A stretch of 64,000 nucleotides of DNA from Cavia porcellus (Eukaryota > Chordata > Mammalia > Rodentia > Caviidae), in assembly GCF_034190915.1 (NCBI RefSeq), contig NW_026947545.1:806001-870000 (forward strand). The letters are read 5' to 3'. Within the stretch, counting starts at the first letter, position 1. Each line of letters starts with the position of its first letter. A program made the translations under genes and the position numbers. The notes beneath the pieces were generated by a model. That model was not told the DNA's origin, did no database searches, and worked only from the letters and a program-made list of their open reading frames with translations. Shown in pieces: positions 50,383-61,397 of the stretch.

Positions 50383-51412
50383 AAAAGCACAGCGGGGTGG
50401 TCAGCATGGGGAGGTCAGGAAGATGCATTGGCAATATAGGATAGGTTTCTGAAAAACATCGCGGAGTGGTGCGCATTGTATGGGTGTGTAACATTACATT
50501 CACTAGTAGGAGTGAGAAAAACATCACGGGGTGGGTGAATCCGAGGGTCTGAATTAGGATAGGCAGTGAGTGGAAATGTAGGATGGAGAAAAGCACCGCG
50601 GGGTGGTCAGCATGGGGACGTCAGGGAACATGCAGTGGCAATGTAGGGTAGGTTTCTGAAAAACATCACGGGGTGGTGTGCATTGTATCTGTGTGTAACA
50701 TTACATTCTCTAGTAGGAGTGAGAAAAACATCGTGGGGTGGTGCGCATTGTATGGGTGTGTAACATTACATTCACTAGTAGGAGTGAGAAAAACATCACG
50801 GGGTGTTGTGAATCGGAGGGTCTGAATTAGGATAGGCAGTGAGTGGCAATGTAGGGTGGAGAAAACCACCGCGGGGTGGTCACCATGGGGAGGTCAGGGA
50901 ACATGCAGTGGCAATGTAGGATAGGTTTCTGAAAAACATCGCGGGGTGGTGTGCATTGTACGGGTGTGTAACATTACATTCACAAGTAGGGGTGAGAAAA
51001 ACATCACGGGGTGGTGTGAATCGGAGGGTCTGAATTAGGATAGGCAGTGAGTATCAATGTAGGATGGAGAAAAGCACCGCGGGGTGGTCAGCATGGGGAG
51101 GTCAGGGAACATGCAGTGGCAATGTAGGATAGGTTTCTGAAAAACATCGCAGAGTGGTGAGCATTGCCTGTGTCTGTAACATTACATTCACTAGTAGGAG
51201 TGAGAAAAACATCATGGGGTGGTGTGAATAGGAGGGTCTGAATTAGGATACGCAGTGAGTGGCAATGTAGGATGGAGAAAAGCACCGCGGGGTGGTCAGC
51301 ATGGGGAGGTCAGGGGACATGCACTGGCAATGTAGGATAGGTTTCTGAAAAACATCGCAGTGTGGTGCGCATTGTATGGGTGTGTAACATTACATTCACT
51401 AGTAGGAGTGAG

Positions 51413-51477
51413 AAAAACATCGTGGGGTGGTGCCCATTGCATGGGTGTGTAAAATTACATTCACTATTAGGAGTGAG
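51413..51477 (+). repeat. Single C unit present here and cleanly absent from the next copy
   Basis: In the monomer 51278-51549 the C units are 51348-51412 and 51413-51477. In the otherwise matching monomer 55200-55406 only one C (55270-55334) precedes A. The flanking sequence agrees on both sides, including the private ATTAGCATAGGCAGTAAG variant in A. The offset drops from 3,922 to 3,857, exactly 65 bp. The missing C carries CCCATTGCATGGG and CACTATTAGG. Confidence 0.9.
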
Positions 51478-51549
51478 AAAAACATCACGGGTGGTGTGAA
51501 TCGGAGGGTCTGAATTAGCATAGGCAGTAAGTGGCAATGTATGATGGAG

Positions 51550-51965
51550 AAAACCACGGCGGGTTGGTCAGCATGGAGAGGTCAGGGAACATGCAGTGGC
51601 AATGTAGGATAGGTTTCTGAAAAACATCGCGGGGTGTTGCGCATTGTATGGGTGTGTAACATTACATTCACTAGTAGGAGTGAGAAAAACATCACGGGGT
51701 GGTGTGAATCCGAGGGTCTGAATTAGGATAGGCAGTGAGTGGCAATGTAGGATGGAGAAAAACACCGTGGGTTGGGCAGATTGTGGAGGTCAGGGGCCAT
51801 GCAGTGGCAATGTAGGATAGGTTTCTGAAAAACATCTCGGTGTGGTGCGCATTGTATGGGTGTGTAAAATTACATTCACTAGTAGGAGTGAGAAAAACAT
51901 CACGGGGTGGTGTGAATCAGAGGGTCTGAATTAGGATAGGCAGTGAGTGGCAATGTACGATGGAG
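51550..51965 (+). repeat. Tandem dimer duplication, copy a (416 bp)
   Basis: This pair of 208-bp monomers, one with AAAACCACGGCGGG or its successor and one with AAAAACACCGTGGG, is followed by a closely similar pair. It reads GTGGGTTGGGCAGATTGTGG, whereas the partner near 52185 reads GTGGGTCGGGCAGATTGTGG, so small differences have accumulated or were inherited from different donors. Confidence 0.8.
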
Positions 51966-52381
51966 AAACGCACCAAGGGGTGGTCAGCATGGGGAGGTCA
52001 GGGAACATGCAGTGGCAATGTAGGATAGGTTTCTGAAAAACATTGCGGGGTGGTGCGCATTGTATGGGTGTGTAACATTACATTCACTAGTAGGAGTGAG
52101 AAAAACATCACGGGGTGGTGTGAATCCGAGGGTCTGAATTAGGATAGGCAGTGAGTGGCAATGTAGGATGGAGAAAAACACCGTGGGTCGGGCAGATTGT
52201 GGAGATCAGGGGCCATGCAGTGGCAATGTAGGATAGGTTTCTGAAAAACATCTCGGTGTGGTGCGCATTGTATGGGTGTGTAAAATTACATTCACTAGTA
52301 GGAGTGAGAAAAACATCACGGGGTGGTGTGAATCAGAGGGTCTGAATTAGGATAGGCAGTGAGTGGCAATGTACGATGGAG
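51966..52381 (+). repeat. Tandem dimer duplication, copy b (416 bp)
   Basis: This is the second pair of the dimer duplication, from the AAACGCACC monomer to the next AAACGCACC monomer. Its AAAAACACCGTGGGTCGGG monomer matches the older form at 48243, whereas copy a carries GTGGGTTGGG. The first monomer (51966-52173) joins an AAACGCACC start to a TCCGAGGGTC end, so the pair arose by exchange between non-equivalent monomers. Confidence 0.78.
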
Positions 52382-54304
52382 AAACGCACCAAGGGGTGGT
52401 CAGCATGGGGAGGTCTGGGAACATGCAGTGGCAATGTAGGATAGGTTTCTGAAAAGTATTGCGGGGTGGTGCGCATTGTATGGGTGTGTAACATTACATT
52501 CACTAGTAGGAGTGAGAAAAACATCAGGAGGTGGTGTGAATCGGAGGGTCTGAATTAGGATAGGACGTGAGTGGCAATGTAGGATGGAGAAAAGCACCGC
52601 GGGTTGGTCAGTATGTAGAGGTCAGGGAACATGCAGTGGCAACGTAGGATAGGTTTCTGAAAAACATCGCGGGGTGGTGCGCATTTTATGGGTGTCTAAA
52701 ATTACATTCTCTTGTAGGAGTGAGAAAAACATCACGGGGTGGTGCGCATTGTATGGGTGTGTAACATTACATTCACTAGTAGGAGTGAGAAAAACATCAC
52801 GGGGTGGTGTGAATCTGAGGATCTGAATTAGATAGGCAGTGAGTGGCAGTGTAGGATGGAGAAAAGCACCGCGGGGTGGTCAGCATGGGGAGGTCAGGGA
52901 ACATGCAGTGGCAATATAGGATAGGTTTCTGAAAAACAGCGTGGGGTGGTGTGCATTGTATGGGTGTGTAACATTACATTCACTAGTAGGAGTGAGAAAA
53001 ACATCACGGGGTGGTGTGAATCTGAGGTTCTGATTTAGGATAGGCAGTGAGTGGCAATGTAGGATGGAGAAAAGCACCGCGGGGTGGTCAGCATGGGCAG
53101 GTCAGGGAACATGCAGTGGCAATGCAGGATAGGTTTCGGAAAAACATCGCGGGGTGGTGCACATTATATGGGTGTTTAAGATTACATTCACTAGTAGGGG
53201 TGAGAAAAACATCACGGGGTGGTGCGCAATGTATGTGTGTGTAACATTACATTCACTAATAGGAGAGAGAAAAACATCACGGGGTGGTGTGAATCTGAGG
53301 TTCTGAATTAGGATCGGCAGTGAGTGGCAATGTAGGATGGAGAAAAGCACCACGGGGTGGTCAGAATGGGGAGGACAGGGAACATGCAGTGGCAATGTAG
53401 GATAGGTTTCTGAAAAACATCGCGGGGTGGTGCGCATTGTATGGGTGTGTAACATTACATTCACTAGTAGGAGTGAAAAAAACATCACGGGGTGGTGCAC
53501 ATTGTATTGGTGTGTAACATTAGATTCACTAGTAGGAGTGAGAAAAACATCACGGGGTGGTGCGAATCCGAGGGTCTGAATTAGGATAGGTAGTGAGTGG
53601 CAATGTAGGATGGAGAAAAACACCGTCGGTTGGGCAGCTTGTGGAGGTCAGGGGCCATGCAGTGGCAATGTAGGATAGGTTTCCGAAAAACATCTCGGTG
53701 TGGTGCGCATTGTATGGGTGTGTAAAATTATATTCACTAGTAGGAGTGAGAAAAACATCACGGGGTGGTGTGAATCTGAGGGTCTGATTTGGAATAGGCA
53801 GTGAGTGGCAATGTAGGATGGAGAAAAGCACCGCGGGGTGGTCAGCATGGGCACATCAGGGAACATGCAGTGGCAATGCAGGATAGGTTTCGGAAAAACA
53901 TCGCGGGGTGGTGCTCATTGTATGGGTGTTTAAGATTACATTCACTAGTAGGGGTGAGAAAAACATCATGGGGTGGTGCGCATTGTATGTGTGTGTAACA
54001 TTACATTCACTAATAGGAGAGAGAAAAACATCACGGGGTGGTGTGAATCTGAGGGTCTGAATTAGGATAGGCAGTGAGTGGCAATGTAGGATGGAGAAAA
54101 GCACCGCGGGATGGTCAGCATGGGCAGGTCAGGGAACATGCAGTGGCAACGTAGGATAGGTTTCTGAAAAACATCGCGGGCTGGTGCGCATTGTATGGGT
54201 GTGTAACATTACATTCAGTAGTAGGAGTGAGAAAAACATCACAGGGTGGTGTGAATCGGAGGGACTGAATTAGGATAGGCAGTGAGTGGCAATATAGGAT
54301 GGAG

Positions 54305-56303
54305 AAAAGCACAGCGGGGTGGTCAGCATGGGGAGGTCAGGAAGATGCATTGGCAATATAGGATAGGTTTCTGAAAAACATCGCGGAGTGGTGCGCATTG
54401 TATGGGTGTGTAACATTACATTCACTAGTAGGAGTGAGAAAAACATCACGGGGTGGGTGAATCCGAGGGTCTGAATTAGGATAGGCAGTGAGTGGAAATG
54501 TAGGATGGAGAAAAGCACCGCGGGGTGGTCAGCATGGGGACGTCAGGGAACATGCAGTGGCAATGTAGGGTAGGTTTCTGAAAAACATCACGGGGTGGTG
54601 TGCATTGTATCTGTGTGTAACATTACATTCTCTAGTAGGAGTGAGAAAAACATCGTGGGGTGGTGCGCATTGTATGGGTGTGTAACATTACATTCACTAG
54701 TAGGAGTGAGAAAAACATCACGGGGTGTTGTGAATCGGAGGGTCTGAATTAGGATAGGCAGTGAGTGGCAATGTAGGGTGGAGAAAACCACCGCGGGGTG
54801 GTCACCATGGGGAGGTCAGGGAACATGCAGTGGCAATGTAGGATAGGTTTCTGAAAAACATCGCGGGGTGGTGTGCATTGTACGGGTGTGTAACATTACA
54901 TTCACAAGTAGGGGTGAGAAAAACATCACGGGGTGGTGTGAATCGGAGGGTCTGAATTAGGATAGGCAGTGAGTATCAATGTAGGATGGAGAAAAGCACC
55001 GCGGGGTGGTCAGCATGGGGAGGTCAGGGAACATGCAGTGGCAATGTAGGATAGGTTTCTGAAAAACATCGCAGAGTGGTGAGCATTGCCTGTGTCTGTA
55101 ACATTACATTCACTAGTAGGAGTGAGAAAAACATCATGGGGTGGTGTGAATAGGAGGGTCTGAATTAGGATACGCAGTGAGTGGCAATGTAGGATGGAGA
55201 AAAGCACCGCGGGGTGGTCAGCATGGGGAGGTCAGGGGACATGCACTGGCAATGTAGGATAGGTTTCTGAAAAACATCGCAGTGTGGTGCGCATTGTATG
55301 GGTGTGTAACATTACATTCACTAGTAGGAGTGAGAAAAACATCACGGGTGGTGTGAATCGGAGGGTCTGAATTAGCATAGGCAGTAAGTGGCAATGTATG
55401 ATGGAGAAAACCACGGCGGGTTGGTCAGCATGGAGAGGTCAGGGAACATGCAGTGGCAATGTAGGATAGGTTTCTGAAAAACATCGCGGGGTGTTGCGCA
55501 TTGTATGGGTGTGTAACATTACATTCACTAGTAGGAGTGAGAAAAACATCACGGGGTGGTGTGAATCCGAGGGTCTGAATTAGGATAGGCAGTGAGTGGC
55601 AATGTAGGATGGAGAAAAACACCGTGGGTTGGGCAGATTGTGGAGGTCAGGGGCCATGCAGTGGCAATGTAGGATAGGTTTCTGAAAAACATCTCGGTGT
55701 GGTGCGCATTGTATGGGTGTGTAAAATTACATTCACTAGTAGGAGTGAGAAAAACATCACGGGGTGGTGTGAATCAGAGGGTCTGAATTAGGATAGGCAG
55801 TGAGTGGCAATGTACGATGGAGAAACGCACCAAGGGGTGGTCAGCATGGGGAGGTCAGGGAACATGCAGTGGCAATGTAGGATAGGTTTCTGAAAAACAT
55901 TGCGGGGTGGTGCGCATTGTATGGGTGTGTAACATTACATTCACTAGTAGGAGTGAGAAAAACATCAGAAGGTGGTGTGAATCGGAGGGTCTGAATTAGG
56001 ATAGGACGTGAGTGGCAATGTAGGATGGAGAAAAGCACCGCGGGTTGGTCAGTATGTAGAGGTCAGGGAACATGCAGTGGCAATGTAGGATAGGTTTCTG
56101 AAAAACATCGCGGGGTGGTGCGCATTTTATGGGTGTCTAAAATTACATTCTCTTGTAGGAGTGAGAAAAACATCACGGGGTGGTGCGCATTGTATGGGTG
56201 TGTAACATTACATTCACTAGTAGGAGTGAGAAAAACATCACGGGGTGGTGTGAATCGGAGGGACTGAATTAGGATAGGCAGTGAGTGGCAATATAGGATG
56301 GAG
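54305..56303 (+). repeat. Domain 3 unit of 9 monomers (1,999 bp)
   Basis: Intervals are 206, 273, 208, 208, 207, 208, 208, 208 and 273 bp. It follows the 17-mer until about 56220, then the ABCC monomer starting at 56031 passes straight into the anchor A part (GGGACTG, GGCAATATAGG). The second half of the longer units is missing. This is another whole-monomer deletion with phase preserved. Confidence 0.87.
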
Positions 56304-58641
56304 AAAAGCACAGCGGGGTGGTCAGCATGGGGAGGTCAGGAAGATGCATTGGCAATGTAGGATAGGTTTCTGAAAAACATCGCGGAGTGGTGCGCATTGT
56401 ATGGGTGTGTAACATTACATTCACTAGTAGGAGTGAGAAAAACATCACGGGGTGGGTGAATCAGAGGGTCTGAATTAGGATAGGCAGTGAGTGGCAATGT
56501 AGGATGGAGAAAAGCACCGCGGGGTGGTCAGCATGGGGAGGTCAGGGAACATGCAGTGGCAATGTAGGGTAGGTTTCTGAAAAACATCACGGGGTGGTGT
56601 GCATTGTATGGGTGTGTAACATTACATTCTCTAGTAGGAGTGAGAAAAACATCGTGGGGTGGTGCGCATTGTATGGGTGTGTAACATTACATTCACTTGT
56701 AGGAGTGAGAAAAACATCACGGGGTGGTGTGAATCGGAGGGACTGAGTTAGGATAGGCAGTGAGTGGCAATATAGGATGGAGATAAGCACCGCGGGGTGG
56801 TCAGCATAGGGATTTCAGGGAACATGCAGTGGCAATTTAGGATATGTTTCTGAAAAACATGGCGGGGTGGTGCGCATTGTATGGGTGTGTAACATTACAT
56901 TCTCTAGTAGAAGTGAGAAAAAACATCACGGGGTGTTGTGAATCGGAGGGTCTGAATTAGGAAAGGCAGTGAGTGGCAATGTAGGGTGGAGAAAACCACT
57001 GCGGGGTGGTCACCATGGGGAGGTCAGGGAACATGCAGTGGCAATGTAGGATAGGTTTCTGAAAAACATCGCGGGGTGGTGTGCATTGTACGGGTGTGTA
57101 ACATTACATTCACAAGTAGGGGTGAGAAAAACATCACGGGGTGGTGTGAATCGGAGGGTCTGAATTAGGATAGGCAGTGAGTGGCAATGTAGGATGGAGA
57201 AAAGCACCGCGGGGTGGTCACCATGGGGAGGTCAGGGAACATGCAGTGGCAATGTAGGATAGGTTTCTGAAAAACATCGCAGAGTGGTGCGCATTGCCTG
57301 TGTTTGTAACATTACATTCACTAGTAGGAGTGAGAAAAACATCATGGGGTGGTGTGAATAGGAGGGTCTGAATTAGGATACGCAGTGAGTGGCAATGTAG
57401 GATGGAGAAAAGCACCGCGGGGTGGTCAGCATGGGGAGGTCAGGGGACATGCACTGGCAATGTAGGATAGGTTTCTGAAAAACTTCGCAGTGTGGTGCGC
57501 ATTGTATGGGTGTGTAACATTACATTCACTAGTAGGAGTGAGAAAAACATCGTGGGGTGGTGCGCATTTTATGGGTGTGTAACATTACACTTACTAGTAG
57601 GAGTGATAAAATATCACGGTTTGGTGTGAATCAGAGGGACTGAAATAGGATAGAAAGTGAGTGGCAATGTAGGATGGAGAAAAGCACCACGGGGTGGTCA
57701 GAATGGGGAGGACAGGGAACATGCAGTGGCAATGTAGGATAGGTTTCTGAAAAACATCGCGGGGTGGTGCGCATTGTATGGGTGTGTAACATTACATTCA
57801 CTAGTAGGAGTGAAAAAAACGTCACGGGGTGGTGCACATTGTATTGGTGTGCAACATTAGATTCACTAGTAGGAGTGAGAAAAACATCACGGGGTGCTGC
57901 GAATCCGAGGGTCTGAATTAGGATAGGCAGTCAGTGGCAATGTAGGATGGAGAAAAACACCGTGGGTTGGGCAGCTTGTTGAGGTCAGGGGCCATGCAGT
58001 GGCAATGTAGGATAGGTTTCTGAAAAACATCTCGGTGTGGTGCGCATTGTATGGGTGTGTAAAATTACATTCACTAGTAGGAGTGAGAAAAACATCACGG
58101 GGTGGTGTGAATCTGAGGGTCTGATTTAGAATAGGCAGTGAGTGGCAATGTAGGATGGAGAAAAGCACCGCGGGGTGGTCAGCATGGGCACATCAGGGCA
58201 CATGCAGTGGCAATGCAGGATAGGTTTCGGAAAAACATCGCGGTTTGGTGCTCATTGTATGCGTGTTTAAGATTACATTCACTAGTAGGGGTGAGAAAAA
58301 CATCACGGGGTGGTGCGCATTGTATGTGTGTGTAACATTACATTCACTAATAGGAGAGAGAAAAACATCACGGGGTGGTGTGAATCTGAGGGTCTGAATT
58401 AGGATAGGCAGTGAGTGGCAATGTAGGATGGAGAAAAGCACCGCGGGATGGTCAGCATGGGCAGGTGAGGGAACATGCAGTGGCAACCTAGGATAGGTTT
58501 CTGAAAAACATCGCGGGCTGGTGCGCATTGTATGGGTGTGTAACATTACATTCAGTAGTAGGAGTGAGAAAAACATCACAGGGTGGTGTGAATCGGAGGG
58601 ACTGAATTAGGATAGGCAGTGAGTGGCAATATAGGATGGAG
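56304..58641 (+). repeat. Domain 3 unit of 10 monomers (2,338 bp)
   Basis: Intervals are 206, 273, 209, 208, 208, 272, 273, 208, 273 and 208 bp. It includes a type absent from the preceding domain 3 units: a monomer with AGATAAGCACC and AATTTAGGATATG (56783-56991), similar to the 209-bp monomers of domain 2. It also holds a block with GATAAAATATCACGG and GTTTGGTGTG near 57605, similar to 12590 and 26555. Domain 2-like monomers thus reappear in late domain 3. Confidence 0.86.
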
Positions 58642-61397
58642 AAAAGCACAGCGGGGTGGTCAGCATGGGGAGGTCAGGGAACATGCAGTGGCAATGTAGG
58701 GTAGGTTTCTGAAAAACATCACGGGGTGGTGTGCATTGTATGGGTGTGTAACATTACATTCTCTAGTAGGAGTGAGAAAAACATCGTGGGGTGGTGCGCA
58801 TTGTATGGGTGTGTAACATTACATTCACTTGTAGGAGTGAGAAAAACATCACGGGGTGGTGTGAATCGGAGGGACTGACTTAGGATAGGCAGTGAGTGGC
58901 AATATAGGATGGAGATAAGCACCGCGGGGTGGTCAGCATAGGGAGGTCAGGGAACATGCAGTGGCAATTTAGGATATGTTTCTGAAAAACATGGCGGGGT
59001 GGTGCGCATTGTATGGGTGTGTAACATTACATTCTCTAGTAGAAGTGAGAAAAAACATCACGGGGTGTTGTGAATCGGAGGGTCTGAATTAGGATAGGCA
59101 GTGAGTGGCAATGTAGGGTGGAGAAAACCACCTCGGGGTGGTCACCATGGGGAGGTCAGGGAACATGCAGTGGCAATGTAGGATAGGTTTCTGAAAAACA
59201 TCGCGGGGTGGTGTGCATTGTACGGTGGTGTAACATTACATTCACTAGTAGGAGTGAGAAAAACATCATGGGGTGGTGTGAATAGGAGGGTCTGAATTAG
59301 GATACGCAGTGAGTGGCAATGTAGGATGGAGAAAAGCACCGCGGGTTGGTCAGCATGGGGAGGTCAGGGGACATGCACTGGCAATGTAGGATAGGTTTCT
59401 GAAAAACTTCGCAGTGTGGTGCGCATTGTATGGGTGTGTAACATTACATTCACTAGTAGGAGTGAGAAAAACATCGTGGGGTGGTGCGCATTGCATGGGT
59501 GTGTAAAATTACATTCACTATTAGGAGTGAGAAAAACATCACGGGTGGTGTGAATCGGAGGGTCTGAATTAGGATAGCCAGTGAGTTGCAATGTAGGATG
59601 GAGAAAAGCACCGCAGGGAGGTCAGCATGGGGAGGTCAGGGAACATGCAGTGGCAATGTAGGATAGCTTTCTGAAAAACATCGCGTGGTGGTGTGCATTG
59701 TATGGGTGTGTAAAATTACATTCACTAGTAGGAGTGAGAAAAACATCACAGGTTGGTGTGAATCGGATGGTCTGAATTAGGAAAGGCAATGAGTGGCAAT
59801 GTAGGATGGAGAAAAGCACTGTGGCGTGGTCAGCATGGGGAGGTCAGGGAACATGCAGTGGCAATGTAGGATAGGTTTCTGAAAAACATCGCGGGGTGGT
59901 GCGCATTGTATGGGTGTGTAACATTATATTCACTAGTAGGAGTGAGAAAAAACATCACGGGGTGGCGTGAATAGGAGGGTCTGAATTATTATAGGCAGTG
60001 AGTGGCAATGTAGGATGGAGAAAAGGACCGCGGGTTGGTCAGCATGGGGAGGTCAGGGAACATGCAGTGGCAATGTAGGATAGGTTTCCGAAAAACATCG
60101 CGGGGTGGTGCGCATTGTATGGGTGTGTAACATTAAATTCACTAGCACGAGGGAGAATAACATCACGGGGTGGTGTGAATCGGAGGGTCTGAATTAGGAT
60201 AGGCAGTAAGTGGAAATGTATGATGGAGAAAACCACGGCGGGTTGGTCAGCATGGAGAGGTCAGGGAACATGCAGTGGCAATGTAGGATAGGTTTCTGAA
60301 AAACATTGTGGGGTGGTGCGCATTGTATGGGTGTGTAACATTACATTCACTAGTAGGAGTGAGAAAAACATCAGGAGGTGGTGTGAATCAGAGTGTCTGA
60401 ATTAGGATAGGATGTGAGTGGCAATGTAGGATGGAGAAAAGCACCGCGGGTTGGTCAGTATGTAGAGGTCAGGGAACATGCAGTGGCAATGTAGGATAGG
60501 TTTCTGAAAAACATCGCGGGGTGGTGCGCATTTTATGGGTGTCTAAAATTACATTCTCTTGTAGGAGTGAGAAAAACATCATGGGGTGGTGCGCATTGTA
60601 TGGGTGTGTAACATTACATTCACTAGTAGGAGTGAGAAAAATATCACGGGGTGGTGTGAATCTGAGGATCTGAATTAGATAGGCAGTGAGTGGCAGTGTA
60701 GGATGGAGAAAAGCACCGCGGGGTGGTCAGCATGGGGAGGTCAGGGAACCTGCAGTGGCAATATAGGATAGGTTTCTGAAAAACAGCGTGGGGTGGTGTG
60801 CATTGTATGGGTGTGTAACATTACATTCACTAGTCGGAGTGAGAAAAACATCACGGGGTGGTGTGAATCTGAGGGTCTGATTTAGGATAGGCAGTGAGTG
60901 GCAATGTAGGATGGAGAAAAGCACCGCGGGGTGGTCAGCATGGGCAGGTCAGGGAACATGCAGTGGCAATGCAGGATAGGTTTCGGAAAAACATCGCGGG
61001 GTGGTGCACATTATATGGGTGTTTAAGATTACATTCACTAGTAGGGGTGAGAAAAACATCACGGGGTGGTGCGCAATGTATGTGTGTGTAACATTACATT
61101 CACTAATAGGAGAGAGAAAAACATCACGGGGTGGTGTGAATCTGAGGGTCTGAATTAGGATCGGCAGTGAGTGGCAATGTAGAATGGAGAAAAGCCCCGC
61201 GGGGTGGTCATCATGGGCAGGTCAGGGAACATACAGTGGCAACGTAGGATAGGTTTCTGAAAAACATCGCGTTCTGGTGCGCATTGTATGGGTGTGTAAC
61301 ATTACATTCACTAGTAGGAGTGAGAAAAACATCACAGGGTGGTGTGAATCGGAGGGACTGAATTAAGATAGGCAGTGAGTGGCAATATAGGATGGAG
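58642..61397 (+). repeat. Domain 3 unit of 12 monomers (2,756 bp)
   Basis: Intervals are 273, 209, 208, 272, 208, 209, 208, 208, 272, 208, 273 and 208 bp. The monomer 59124-59331 is a hybrid: its front matches the type at 56992 (GTGTGCATTGTACGG) and its back matches the type at 57200 (ATCATGGGG, GAATAGGAGG), which implies loss of one 208-bp monomer. Most of the unit is repeated 2,962 or 3,169 bp further on. Confidence 0.87.

Larger units (their letters stand above)
50383..54304 (+). repeat. Domain 3 unit of 17 monomers (3,922 bp)
   Basis: Intervals are 206, 273, 208, 208, 272, five of 208, then 272, 208, 273, 273, 208, 273 and 208 bp. It resembles the 18-mer but has lost monomers of the CACAGGTTGG and AAAAGGACC group and gained a repeated pair of 208-bp monomers at 51550-52381. 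An offset of 3,922 bp links about 48250-51440 to 52170-55360, so the copying frame crosses the anchors. Confidence 0.88.
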
